A DNA stretch of 48,601 nt from BOG-1363 sp043775355. GTDB lineage: Bacteria; Planctomycetota; UBA11346. The notes under the pieces are model-generated. The model was not told where the DNA came from, did not search any database, and was given only the letters and a program-made list of their open reading frames with translations. Both the position numbers and the translations under genes were made by a program. Of the stretch, positions 27,101 to 35,035 are shown piece by piece; position 1 is the stretch's first letter, and each line of letters opens with the position of its first letter. The stretch is from NCBI GenBank assembly GCA_043775355.1, contig JAYVSL010000251.1:1-48601 (forward strand), in the 5' to 3' direction.

Positions 27101-27170
27101 AATTCAATTTATGCTCGGCCGACCACACCAGGCAGGGCAATGATATGAGTAAGCAAATGGTCAGCTTCAC
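24156..27170 (-). CDS. Planctomycete-type cytochrome C, DUF1549 and DUF1553 protein
   Basis: A 1,004-residue exported protein. A signal peptide (MKLTICLLISLPCLVWSAEH) precedes the PSD1 cytochrome-like domain with the haem-attachment motif CFSCH at residues 36-40. DUF1549 follows (ADTNGYSIDDHRDMWVWRDW), then a middle region with a possible carbohydrate-binding-like jelly roll (~430-580), then DUF1553 (LAQWLVNPAHPLTARVMVNR, NTPLQALVLQNDP). This architecture is nearly confined to PVC bacteria. It is co-directional with the DUF1501 gene and probably co-transcribed. The function is unknown; a redox role in outer compartment polymer breakdown is often suggested. Confidence 0.92.
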   Translation of the reverse strand: MKLTICLLISLPCLVWSAEHKLNFNQDIRPILSENCFSCHGPAVKEAKGKLQIHTLAAATAPLGKAKDRQAIVPGKRSQSEVWARINTTDKDDRMPPLDSHHELKPAEIARIGQWIDEGAVYEGHWAFQPIAHTTVAGATVDSYIKAKLTDVGLKLSPSADKLTLLRRLSQDLTGLPPTPAQIAAWNADTSANAYERLVDQLLASPAAAERLTVDWLDGARYADTNGYSIDDHRDMWVWRDWVINAFQTNQPFNQFIVEQIAGDLLPQATEQQKVATGFLRNSMNTHEGGTIPEEYRVTYTADKVDTVATVFMGLTMKCAQCHDHKYDPLSQKEYYQFFAFFNSTTEPGEGATNANTGPLIEAGSAICSVERVQSDVAHRMSELQRLHNQPPTTLAAARDAWEALTLPTLTPPKPDHLPVAEAHAKPALTLFAKEPPKWIWAAQDKTAESVEFRRVFTVDALPAEALLWWSCDDAATVVLNDQKIGETTNWQEPKSFPVVVQKGRNVFTVHGTNGAGSPAGLLLSLAMRETDGKITYVATDIQWEAKIAGTEEWQPAAVIGKHGDSPWGVLYDEKSKTPAVAKSIPLYPLLTTAPEKRTAQQWRAINDEFAKKDAAFKIFITQLNLEEKVLKKTAETGRSTVMVMNYKPRATFILNRGAYDQPGEAVSEGVPTVLPPLSETAAGAARNRLDLAQWLVNPAHPLTARVMVNRYWQMLFGMGLVKTAENFGSQGDYPSHPQLLDWLAADLVGNGWNLRRMLKLMVMSEVYRQSSVTTPALLETDPYNQLLARAPRFRLSAEFVRDSALAAGGLLSTDLGGPSVYPYQPDGLWEGISHYGYPQGFTAQKYLPGTGRGLYRRSMYTVWKRTLPPPSMVIFDAPSRETCTVRRTSTNTPLQALVLQNDPQFLEAARALGVLMHRAGSVELGIATGVERVLGRQPTKLEAGLLAKALKRYQATYKTKGDDAKALLSIGELAAADDDSADNAAWTLVASTLLNMDEAVTRQ

Positions 27171-27403
27171 GGTGATGGCCTCAGTAGCAGTCGATATCTA
27201 CCCACGGAATACCTCCGTTTGCATGTGCTGTACATTCGGGTTTGTAGTATCTGTCTCGGAGCAAGACATTGGCAACCGAAAACGCTCATATGAGCGATGA
27301 ACAAAGTACATGTTGACCACACGATCGTTGACGTGTTCACATGAAGGACACTCCGCCGAAGCAGCAAGCCTTTGGGATTAACGGCGGCAGATGGTCGCTG
27401 CTA

Positions 27404-27781
27404 CTAGCGCACGCCGCGCACCACCAATACCAGCGCGACGATCAGCAGTACGATTTCTAATCCGTAAGCAAAACGAGCGTTACCGAGTTCGGCAAATCCT
27501 AGGCGCATGCCAGCGATCGTGCGCAGCACAACGATTCCACCATAGATCGCCAGTGAGAGTAACATCGCCGATTTGCGATGGTCGGGGACAAAGACCGCCA
27601 GGGCATAGAATGCCGCGAGCCCAGCTTGTAAACCGCCGTACACCGCAAGGTATTCAGATTCGCCGCCGGGATTCGCCGGCGTCAGTCCAAGAAATGCTGA
27701 AGTCGGCCGTGGAGCGATGGCGCACCACAGCGCAAACGCGGTGTACAGCAGGGCATTGAACGCGAGATAGATGATGGTCAT
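27404..27781 (-). CDS. Small four-helix membrane protein, DUF4345-like
   Basis: A 125-residue protein with four predicted membrane helices and little else. The YLAVYGGLQAGLAAFY and LRTIAGMRLGF stretches match the DUF4345 family, whose function is unknown. No close neighbour suggests a role; the next gene upstream is a possible 46-residue peptide. Confidence 0.75.
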   Translation of the reverse strand: MTIIYLAFNALLYTAFALWCAIAPRPTSAFLGLTPANPGGESEYLAVYGGLQAGLAAFYALAVFVPDHRKSAMLLSLAIYGGIVVLRTIAGMRLGFAELGNARFAYGLEIVLLIVALVLVVRGVR

Positions 27782-27816
27782 AAGTGTGACGGTGCCGCAG
27801 AAGTGCGGTTTGAATC

Positions 27817-27958
27817 ACGATAATCCGGTGCTGTTCCACAGGTCTGCTGCATCAGCTTCCAGCGGCATTAGCCATTCGATGATGGCTGATCCAGCGTCGG
27901 CATAACAGAAAGGCAAAGGGGCGGAAATAATACACAATAGAACCAGAACCAACGTCAT
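27817..27958 (-). CDS. Possible very small exported peptide
   Basis: A 46-residue frame from the ATG at 27958, with GGGAG close upstream. It begins with a convincing signal-like stretch (MTLVLVLLCIISAPLPFCYA) followed by only 26 residues. A longer frame upstream overlaps the zinc-ribbon gene and is less likely. The evidence is limited to the start site and hydrophobic N-terminus; it could be chance. Confidence 0.3.
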
Positions 27959-27992
27959 TCCGCTCCCTTTCACCGACTGGTTAGCAGCGCTG

Positions 27993-28214
27993 TTAGAATC
28001 CGTCAAATCCGCCCGTTCCACCGTCTTTGTTAGTGGTATTGTCCATAGTCTCGTTCCATTCCCTGTATTTTTTCCGTTCAGAGTCATTCATTTGCTCAAG
28101 TTTTCTTTTTTGATCATCTGTAAACACCATGTTTACCGGTAAAAGGTGATTACAGAATTCACAGTTTTTCTTTCTTCTATTAACAACTTCACGGCTACAT
28201 TTCGGACATTTCAT
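27993..28214 (-). CDS. Small zinc-ribbon protein
   Basis: A 73-residue protein opening with CPKC (residues 3-6) and CEFC (18-21), a four-cysteine zinc ribbon. A highly charged helical stretch and an Asn/Gly-rich end follow. Such proteins often bind nucleic acid or act as structural adaptors; no specific role can be given. The DNA is more AT-rich than its surroundings. No strong ribosome binding site is visible. Confidence 0.65.
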   Translation of the reverse strand: MKCPKCSREVVNRRKKNCEFCNHLLPVNMVFTDDQKRKLEQMNDSERKKYREWNETMDNTTNKDGGTGGFDGF

Positions 28215-28265
28215 GAAATTACTTGAGTAGTTATGGTTATTACAGAGCTGCTAAGTTTATTTCAG

Positions 28266-29297
28266 TTATTCCGCAGCGGCGGGCGCGTTCAATTTGCCAG
28301 CGGCGGCGATGACTTTCTGTGGCACGGGTTTCATATCCCATACCAATCCAACGCAGGACATCGTCCACAGCAAATAATACGTGATGTCGATTTGCCACCA
28401 ACGAAAGCCCTGACGAACGGACGACTGGTAATAGTGGTGATTATTATGCCAACCTTCGCCCAAAGTAATCAGCGCGATGATCAGGCTGTTGCGGCTGTCA
28501 TCTTTCGATGGGTACACTTGTTTGCCGATCAAATGCGTCAGTGAATTGACGGTGAACGTACCATGAGCCACGGCTACGGTGGAGATGCAAAAACCCCAGA
28601 TGAACATTTGGACCGCGCCAGTTCCCAGTTCTGGCCACATAACATTGAGGCCCCAGCCAAGACCCAAACAGCCCATGGCCAGCAAAAATGGAATCGTGGT
28701 ATCGAAGCGATCAAGGAAGACGAGTTCGGGAAATTTGGCAAGATCGGGCACTAATTTCATATTGGTACGGAAGTTGGCCTTGGAGCTGACCCACCCCACA
28801 TGTGACCACCAAAAACCTTGTTGTCTGGGACTGTGATGATCTTCGGGCTGATCGCTGGTGCGATGGTGATGGCGGTGGTGGGCGGCCCACCACAATGGGC
28901 CGCGTTGCACCGAACTATTACCAGCGGCAGCCATCAAGAATTGCATGATGCGGCTGGTGCTGAACGAACGATGTGAAAAGTAACGATGGTAAAAACCAGT
29001 GATGGCGAACATCCGCGCGACGTACAACACGACGGCCAAGATCACGGCTGGCCAACTCCAGCCGACCCAGATCACGGCGAAGCAGGCAAAGTGGATACCC
29101 ATAAAAGGGATCAGTCGGAACCAATCGACTTTCTGTGGTGTCTGAGCGTCAGCTTCGCTTTGCAAACTTGAGTGGCTGTCGACCCACAGCCGCATGGTCC
29201 GCAGCATGCGGCGTATCAGCGACGGCTGCGCAAGTGCAGGCGTGCTGACTGCGGCAGCGACGGGTTCTTCAGAGACTGGCGCGAGCGGTGCGTTCAT
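28266..29297 (-). CDS. Acyl-CoA/fatty acid delta-9-type desaturase
   Basis: About 343 residues from the ATG at 29297; the longer frame to 29426 lacks family resemblance in its extension. The three histidine boxes that bind the di-iron centre are present: HRYFSH (104-109), HRHHH (141-145) and HNNHH near 290. Four hydrophobic segments flank them. The enzyme introduces a double bond into a fatty acyl chain in the membrane and needs an electron donor, not encoded here. With the betaine lipid and PAP2 genes it adds to the lipid-modifying content of this window, though it is not in the same operon. Confidence 0.9.
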   Translation of the reverse strand: MNAPLAPVSEEPVAAAVSTPALAQPSLIRRMLRTMRLWVDSHSSLQSEADAQTPQKVDWFRLIPFMGIHFACFAVIWVGWSWPAVILAVVLYVARMFAITGFYHRYFSHRSFSTSRIMQFLMAAAGNSSVQRGPLWWAAHHRHHHRTSDQPEDHHSPRQQGFWWSHVGWVSSKANFRTNMKLVPDLAKFPELVFLDRFDTTIPFLLAMGCLGLGWGLNVMWPELGTGAVQMFIWGFCISTVAVAHGTFTVNSLTHLIGKQVYPSKDDSRNSLIIALITLGEGWHNNHHYYQSSVRQGFRWWQIDITYYLLWTMSCVGLVWDMKPVPQKVIAAAGKLNAPAAAE

Positions 29298-29596
29298 GGG
29301 CGGTGTACCGTAAGTACCTGGAACCGTGTATGATCGGACCAGACAGTGAAAGTTTCCCAGTGCCGGTGACGGCCTGAAAACGGAAGGGCGCAAATGTCTG
29401 GCGTCGATGGCACACGCAAGGTGCAACGCCCTGGATCATTGACCGGTGTAGAAACCGGTAAGCGGACTGGGATACGTGTACTTCGATGACCGCAAGTTGC
29501 TGCCTAGTAATCCTGCATGATGCCACACTTGCAGCGCAGGCAGTTGCGCCTCAAGCCGGGGAAAAGTCGGATGTGATGTCATCGTTAGGCGACAGC
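29298..29596. other. Intergenic region upstream of the desaturase
   Basis: No gene is seen. The desaturase promoter should lie here. A riboswitch-like fold was considered for the GC-rich stretch around 29350-29470, but no conserved core could be recognised. Confidence 0.4.
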
Positions 29597-29977
29597 TCAG
29601 GGCGCCTTCGCCGGGCTTTCAATCGCCTTGGCGCGGCATTCCGCCAGGGCTTGGCGCAAGCTCCGTAGCTCGTCATTAGCGGCAGCAATTTCACGATCGC
29701 GCTCAGCTAATCCGGACTGCGCATCGTTGAGCACGCGCTTGGCTTCCGCCAGATCATGCTGCGTAGTTGCGAGAGTTGCGAGAGTTTCGAGAGCCGCGAG
29801 TCGATCATCGACGACGGGTGATGCGCTGTGGCCGGTTGATGGTTCGCTCAGGTGAGCCGGTGGATTCTTTCGATTGATGAGCATGACCAGCGCAATCATG
29901 GCGAGCAGCATAGCGAAGGTCGCCGCTGCCCAGGGCAAACGGCAAGAACAGTCAGACGATGTCGATGATGGAATCAT
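29597..29977 (-). CDS. Single-pass membrane protein with coiled coil
   Basis: A 126-residue protein: a membrane segment at residues 15-35 (LPWAAATFAMLLAMIALVMLI), a short linker, and a heptad-rich helix at about 57-118 (LAERDREIAAANDELRSLR). No family recognised. The helix-anchored layout fits an envelope scaffold or regulator. It is divergent from the O-methyltransferase gene and faces the desaturase gene's 5' side. Confidence 0.55.
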   Translation of the reverse strand: MIPSSTSSDCSCRLPWAAATFAMLLAMIALVMLINRKNPPAHLSEPSTGHSASPVVDDRLAALETLATLATTQHDLAEAKRVLNDAQSGLAERDREIAAANDELRSLRQALAECRAKAIESPAKAP

Positions 29978-30074
29978 ATGGGCGACGGTAGATCGACCAT
30001 CGTGGTAGGTAAAGTCATAGATCGCTCACGCAGGTGATTCCCATGGTTAGGTGGCGCCCTAGAACCCTGGCACC

Positions 30075-31121
30075 ATGACGATCCAACTGACCCAACCGCT
30101 CACGGACCCTACGCCAATTTTTGATCTGCATCGCAGTCACCTAGCCACCGAATTATTGGTCGGCGCAAGTACGCACTTAAAAATTTTCGACCGACTTGCT
30201 CAAGGAGCAAAAGCGTTCACGGCGTTACGCGCAGAAATCGGTTTGGGCGAACGTCCGGCGATGGTGTTGTTCACCGCACTGAAGGCGATGGGGCTTTTGA
30301 TCGAACAACACGGACGCATTGGGCTAACGGCGATAGCCAGCGAACACCTGGTTTCTGGCGGGCCCTTTGCGGTCGATGATTATTTGGGACTGACCGCAGA
30401 TACGGCTGGGGTCATGGCGATGGTCGAACGATTACGTGCGAATAAACCGCAGGGATTTGCAGCCGACGGTGGCGGAGCGGCATTTATTTATAAAGACGGC
30501 ATGGATTCAGCGATGGATCAAGAAGCTTCCGCGCGACGGCTGACGCTCGCGCTATCGGGCCGCGCGCGCAACGTTGCTCCGGTATTGGCGGCGCGCGTGC
30601 GTTTCGACGGGGTCGATACGCTGCTGGACGTTGGCGGAGGAACTGGGCTTTACGGCATCGCCTGTTTGCAACGCAATCTGAAGCTCAAACTCATCATCTG
30701 GGATCGCCCAGAAGTATTAAAAGTGGCGCACGAACTCGCTATCGCGCATGGAGTCAGCGAGCGCACCACGCTGATCCCAGGGAATATGTTTACCGATCCT
30801 GTGCCTGCGGCAGATGCGATGTTAGTGTCGAATGTCCTGCATGATTGGGATGTGCCGGAATGTCACGTGCTTTTGGCGCGTCTGGCGGCGGCCTTGCCGC
30901 AAGGCGGGCGTCTGTTGATTCACGACGCATTGTTGACCGATGCATTGGATGGCCCGCTGCCAGTGGCGTTATTTTCGGCAATGTTGTTTGTGTTGACCGA
31001 AGGCCGGAATTACAGCGCGGCAGAATACCGAGTTATGTTGCAAAAAGCGGGCTTAGTTCCGAGCGCCGAGATCATCCCGACGCTGGTGCATGGTGGTGTC
31101 ATTGAAGGAGTCAGGGCCTGA
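30075..31121 (+). CDS. O-methyltransferase family 2 protein
   Basis: A 348-residue SAM-dependent methyltransferase. An N-terminal winged-helix dimerisation region (HLATELLVGASTHLKIFD) is followed by the SAM fold with LDVGGGTGLYG near residue 184 and VLHDWDVPECHVLL, the hallmark His-Asp region of the family. Members methylate phenols, hydroxy-carotenoids (CrtF) or antibiotic precursors. No pathway genes are adjacent, so the substrate is open. The ECF sigma gene follows 114 bases later on the same strand. Confidence 0.85.
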   Translation: MTIQLTQPLTDPTPIFDLHRSHLATELLVGASTHLKIFDRLAQGAKAFTALRAEIGLGERPAMVLFTALKAMGLLIEQHGRIGLTAIASEHLVSGGPFAVDDYLGLTADTAGVMAMVERLRANKPQGFAADGGGAAFIYKDGMDSAMDQEASARRLTLALSGRARNVAPVLAARVRFDGVDTLLDVGGGTGLYGIACLQRNLKLKLIIWDRPEVLKVAHELAIAHGVSERTTLIPGNMFTDPVPAADAMLVSNVLHDWDVPECHVLLARLAAALPQGGRLLIHDALLTDALDGPLPVALFSAMLFVLTEGRNYSAAEYRVMLQKAGLVPSAEIIPTLVHGGVIEGVRA

Positions 31122-31235
31122 AAAAACTCCTCCGATGGTGAGTGGATGTTGAACGAAAGGTGAGTCGAAAGCGGAGTCGAAAACTTCCCCCTAAGAAATC
31201 GTTGCCTTGTCCGTGTCCAAGAGGAAAGCGCACGC

Positions 31236-31754
31236 ATGACCAAAGACGCAGCCTGGATTGAGGCTTGTGTCGCACGCTGGGAACGACCGCTGATCGCATA
31301 CGCGCGGCGGATTCTTGGCGATGACGACGAAGCTCGTGATGTGGTACAAGACGCATTTTTGCGTCTCTGCCGGCAGCCCCGTGTGGATGTCGAAAGCCAC
31401 CTCGCTGAATGGTTGTTTACGGTGGTTCGTCACTGCGCGATCGATCACCTGCGCAAGGAGCGACCTATGGAATCTATCGCGGATCATCTCACTGAAGAGG
31501 TCGCCACCGCCACAGCGCCCTCTGCTCGCCTGGAAGCGCAGGAGGCCAGCAGCGGATTGCTCGGTGCGCTGGCGTCTTTGCCGCGCAATCAGCAGGACTG
31601 CATTCGCCTGAAATTTCAGCAAGATCTTTCATACCGGCAAATTAGTGGCGTGACCGGGTTGTCAGAAACCAATGTTGGTTACCTTATTCACATCGGCATT
31701 AAAACCCTGCGCGAACGCCTTGGCGTGACCGCCCATCAGGGAGTCCCATCATGA
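31236..31754 (+). CDS. ECF-type RNA polymerase sigma factor
   Basis: A 172-residue sigma factor. Region 2 contains DDDEARDVVQDAFLRL (core binding and -10 recognition) and region 4 a helix-turn-helix (LSYRQISGVTGLSETNVGYLI). It directs transcription of a specific set of genes in response to a signal. It overlaps the following VWA gene by four bases (ATGA), so the two are translated together; that neighbour's N-terminus resembles an anti-sigma factor. Confidence 0.93.
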   Translation: MTKDAAWIEACVARWERPLIAYARRILGDDDEARDVVQDAFLRLCRQPRVDVESHLAEWLFTVVRHCAIDHLRKERPMESIADHLTEEVATATAPSARLEAQEASSGLLGALASLPRNQQDCIRLKFQQDLSYRQISGVTGLSETNVGYLIHIGIKTLRERLGVTAHQGVPS

Positions 31755-34213
31755 GCAACCTCACCCACGATGATCCACGTCTGACCGCCTACGCACTTGG
31801 CGAATTACCGGCCAGTGAACGCGCGATGATGGAAAGTGAACTGGCCAACCGTCCCGAATTGCGCGCCGAGGTGGAATTGATCCGCGCGTTATCGGGTAAT
31901 CTGTCGGCAGAATTAAGCAAAGAACTTGGCAGTACGCCAACGCTGACTCGGCCACAGCGCGCAGCGATTGTGCGCGCCGCCACGCCGCGTGCGTGGCGCG
32001 TTATCGGATGGAGCGTGATCACCGCTGCGGCCGCGTCGATTGCGTTGATGGTGATGATGCCAGCGGGCACGTTGGTGGAGCGTGCGCCGGAACGTTTGGC
32101 AATGAAGTCGTTGTCAAAGACCGATGCAGAACCAAAGGCAGCGTCTTTTGCCCCAGCAGTAACGACCGCCACGCCGTCAGCGGCAACGTTGCCTGTAGCG
32201 GTTCCTGCGGCACCGCTTTTGGCTCGTGCAGATAAGGATGCTGCGCGATTCTCGCTTCAAAATTCGACTAAAAAACCTGGTCAACCGACTCTCAGTCAGA
32301 TCGAAAAAGAATATACTGAGGCAACGGATGCGCTGACAACACGTGAAGAAAAGAAACCCACGGACAGGAAAGCCATACCGCCTCCGGTCACGGTAGCGGC
32401 GGCAACGGCGCCTGCGAAAATTGCCGATAAAGCCAAAGTAAAGAGCGATGCTCTCGCCTTAGATGCGGATGATCGGGAAGCGTCCTCGCCAATCGTAGCC
32501 CAGAATGACGCAGCGAAGGAGAGTGAACTAGGTTCAACGGGGGCGCTTTTGGCTATCGGTCGTGGTGTCCGCAGTGGCGCGGCAGCGGATGCTGCTTCAG
32601 CGGGAAAAACAGCGACTCCGTCATCTCCCCCGGCTGCCGCTAAGTCGGCTCCGGTGCTTACTTTTGGGTATTTAGCCAGAGATTCGAATAACGAAAAAAC
32701 CCATATTGCCCCAGTGAACCGCGCGCCTGAATTTCAGCTTCAACCAGCACGCGAAGAAACTCCTGCCGTACCGCCCACCACCGTTGGTGGCGAAGCCTAC
32801 AATCAACGTCTGGACCATATTTTCCGTGCTTCCCGCAGCGAACCGCTGTCGACGTTCGGACTCGATGTGGACACCGCGTCGTATGGCAATGTGCGTCGGA
32901 TGATTGATGCCGGACGTTTGCCACCACGTGATGCGGTGCGGGTCGAAGAATTCGTAAACTACTTTCCCTATACGATTCCTGCGCCGCAAGATGGTGAAGC
33001 CTTTGGTGTCACCGTTGAAGTCGCGCCATGTCCGTGGGAACCGGCTCATCGTTTGGCGCGCATTGCGGTGCGTGGCAAGGCGGTCAGCGAAGCCACGCGT
33101 CAGCCGCTCAATTTGGTATTCCTGGTCGATGTATCGGGATCCATGCAGCCGGATAATCGTCTGCCGTTGATCAAAACCGGATTGACGCTGTTGGCCAATA
33201 GCCTGACGAAAGAAGATAAAGTCAGCATCGTCACCTATGCCGGTTCTGCTAGCGTGGTGTTGCCCGCAACCAGCGGTGCAGATGTTCGCACGATTCTCAA
33301 AGCGGTGGATCGCTTGTCCGCGAATGGCTCGACCAACGGCGGGTCGGGCATTCAACTGGCCTACGATGCCGCCAAGGCTGGTTTCGTCCGTGGCGGTGTG
33401 AATCGGGTGATTCTGTGCACCGATGGCGATTTCAATGTCGGCGTCACCAATCGTGATGAATTAGTCAGGATGGTGCAGACGCAGGCCAAGCAGGGTATTT
33501 TCCTCACCGTGCTGGGGGTTGGCGATGATAACTTAAAAGATGCGACCATGGAGTTGCTCGCTGACAAGGCGAACGGCAATTATCATTACATCGATACTAG
33601 CGCCGAAGCGCGCAAGGTGTTGGTCGAGCAAATGAGTGGCACCTTGGTGACCATCGCCAAGGACGTCAAAGCACAGGTGGAGTTCAACCCCGCACGCGTC
33701 GGCGCTTGGCGCCAGCTTGGTTATGAAAAGCGCCAGCTAGCTGCGCGCGATTTCAACGACGACCGCAAAGACGCCGGTGAAATCGGAGCCGGACACTTGG
33801 TCACCATATTGTACGAGTTAGTTCCTGCGACGGTCTTGGTTGGCGAAGAAGCGCTGCGCTATCAAGCTGAGCAGCCAGCAGCAGTGGCGCCCACGGTTCA
33901 CGGCGATGAATTATTGACGGTCAAATTGCGCTATAAAGCACCCGACAGCAACACCAGTCGCCTAGTTCAAGGCGTCGTCACCGACAGCCAAGTGCGCGGA
34001 ACACCAAGCGAAGATCAACGCTTTGCTAGCGCAGTGGCCGCCTTTGCCATGCGCCTACGTGGCACGGAAGTGATGGCGCTCGATTGGCGCAGCATCCGCG
34101 ATTTGGCGCACGGCGCGGTAGGCCAAGATCCGCAAGGATATCGTCGGGAATTCGTGCAAATGGTGGAACGCGTTGGCGCTCTGGATTATTCGATGCCCAA
34201 GACGCGCGAATAA
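31751..34213 (+). CDS. YfbK-type VWA protein with an anti-sigma-like N-terminus
   Basis: An 820-residue protein. Residues 1-70 resemble the cytoplasmic part of anti-sigma proteins (LTAYALGELPASER is typical) but lack the zinc ligands. One membrane helix lies at 83-104. A long Ala/Lys/Pro-rich linker (110-350) crosses the periplasm. The YfbK-type N-terminal module follows (RLDHIFRASRSEPLSTFGLD, NYFPY), then a VWA domain with DVSGSM near 460 and CTDGDFNVG, and a C-terminal DUF3520 part. Translation is coupled to the ECF sigma factor. I infer that the extracytoplasmic VWA domain senses a ligand or partner and controls the sigma factor through the N-terminus. Confidence 0.88.
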   Translation: MSNLTHDDPRLTAYALGELPASERAMMESELANRPELRAEVELIRALSGNLSAELSKELGSTPTLTRPQRAAIVRAATPRAWRVIGWSVITAAAASIALMVMMPAGTLVERAPERLAMKSLSKTDAEPKAASFAPAVTTATPSAATLPVAVPAAPLLARADKDAARFSLQNSTKKPGQPTLSQIEKEYTEATDALTTREEKKPTDRKAIPPPVTVAAATAPAKIADKAKVKSDALALDADDREASSPIVAQNDAAKESELGSTGALLAIGRGVRSGAAADAASAGKTATPSSPPAAAKSAPVLTFGYLARDSNNEKTHIAPVNRAPEFQLQPAREETPAVPPTTVGGEAYNQRLDHIFRASRSEPLSTFGLDVDTASYGNVRRMIDAGRLPPRDAVRVEEFVNYFPYTIPAPQDGEAFGVTVEVAPCPWEPAHRLARIAVRGKAVSEATRQPLNLVFLVDVSGSMQPDNRLPLIKTGLTLLANSLTKEDKVSIVTYAGSASVVLPATSGADVRTILKAVDRLSANGSTNGGSGIQLAYDAAKAGFVRGGVNRVILCTDGDFNVGVTNRDELVRMVQTQAKQGIFLTVLGVGDDNLKDATMELLADKANGNYHYIDTSAEARKVLVEQMSGTLVTIAKDVKAQVEFNPARVGAWRQLGYEKRQLAARDFNDDRKDAGEIGAGHLVTILYELVPATVLVGEEALRYQAEQPAAVAPTVHGDELLTVKLRYKAPDSNTSRLVQGVVTDSQVRGTPSEDQRFASAVAAFAMRLRGTEVMALDWRSIRDLAHGAVGQDPQGYRREFVQMVERVGALDYSMPKTRE

Positions 34214-34261
34214 TCCGAGAGCTACGGCAGGGAAGAAGCGACAAGATAGACGACAGGCCAC

Positions 34262-34328
34262 AGGCTACGGACTACGAACTCAAGGATCGTGCTGCGATGT
34301 GGTGCACAAAGCCAGTGGTCCGTAGCCT
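34262..34328. repeat. Inverted repeat with 11-bp perfect arms
   Basis: AGGCTACGGAC at 34262-34272 is complementary to GTCCGTAGCCT at 34318-34328. It lies 49 bases downstream of the VWA gene's stop codon and may close its transcript. Confidence 0.6.
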
Positions 34329-34373
34329 CGCATGACATGGGGCGAATGTTGTCCGCGCCCTGGAGGGGCAGCC

Positions 34374-34526
34374 TGAAAATAGCCCGGCACTTCAGTGTCG
34401 GGACCAGCGCGTGTTTATGATCAGTCCCGGAGGGACGGTTGAAACGCCAGCGGTTTCAGCCGTCCCTCCGGGACTATGATCATTGCCAACGCTATTCCCG
34501 GCACTGAAAGTGCCGGGCTATTTTCA
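34374..34526. repeat. Nested palindromic element
   Basis: The outer 17-bp arms match perfectly: TGAAAATAGCCCGGCAC at 34374-34390 and its complement at 34510-34526. Each end also folds locally (CCCGGCACT hairpins). The inner arms, 34419-34445 and 34453-34481, pair over GTCCCGGAGGGACGG and flanking bases. The structure resembles REP-like or MITE-like non-autonomous elements; no coding capacity. Confidence 0.8.
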
Positions 34527-34528
34527 TG

Positions 34529-34545
34529 GCGTCCCGCTGGGACGC
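34529..34545. repeat. Short palindrome next to the nested element
   Basis: GCGTCCC and GGGACGC enclose GCT. It follows the larger element by two bases and may be part of the same unit. Confidence 0.6.
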
Positions 34546-34702
34546 GAGAATAGGCTTAGTCCTACATCCGACGACGATTTCGCGGCAAACGCCGTTTGGC
34601 AACCGCTTGTTCAGAACGTCTTGCCGCTTGGTTTAGCGATGTGGAATTTGGTGATGGATTATCGTGAGCGATGGTGAGCCGCAATCGTGGCTAAACAGCA
34701 GA

Positions 34703-34918
34703 TCATGGAATCTTACGTTTGAAGTAGTGAATGGCTTGTTCGATAGCGGCAGGGCTTCCTCCGTTGGTAAATGGAAACACAGCGACGAGCTCCCATCCAT
34801 CATGGCCAAGGAGATTGAGGGCCGCGTCAATTTCCTGCATGCATTCGTCGGGTACTTCTTTTGAAAAAAAACCCTTAGGCTTGGCTTTCAAGATGATCGT
34901 TTTGTATTCGAATGGCAT
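34703..34918 (-). CDS. DUF4177 small protein
   Basis: A 71-residue protein from the ATG at 34918. The pattern YKTIILKAK, then LNLLGHDGWELVAVFPF, matches DUF4177, a small family of unknown function. A longer frame to 35011 runs through the terminator of the next gene and is rejected. No ribosome binding site is strong here. Confidence 0.75.
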   Translation of the reverse strand: MPFEYKTIILKAKPKGFFSKEVPDECMQEIDAALNLLGHDGWELVAVFPFTNGGSPAAIEQAIHYFKRKIP

Positions 34919-34996
34919 GAGTGTTGTCCGGTTTTGGTGAGGCCGCTTTGGATTATTCAGCAAGCCCACTGCGCGATAGCATCGTGAGAGTGACTC

Positions 34997-35028
34997 AAAA
35001 AAAACGCCCACCGCAGATGCGGTGGGCG
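34997..35028 (-). terminator. Rho-independent terminator of the multi-pass membrane protein gene
   Basis: A 10-bp perfect GC-rich stem (CGCCCACCGC with its complement, loop of four) is followed on the leftward strand by eight T residues. It begins eight bases after the stop codon of the gene ending at 35036. This is the clearest terminator in the window. Confidence 0.93.
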
Positions 35029-35035
35029 AAGTGTT

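Larger units (their letters stand above)
34214..34702. other. Intergenic region filled with palindromes
   Basis: No gene is seen. It holds the inverted repeat at 34262-34328, the nested palindrome at 34374-34526 and a short palindrome at 34529-34545, listed separately. Confidence 0.7.

Noticed and set aside
29340..29520. Possible riboswitch upstream of the desaturase
   Set aside because: Several short stems can be drawn, but no conserved core of a known class was recognised.
32672..33355. 227-residue leftward frame
   Set aside because: It is antisense to the YfbK-type VWA gene and resembles no protein family.
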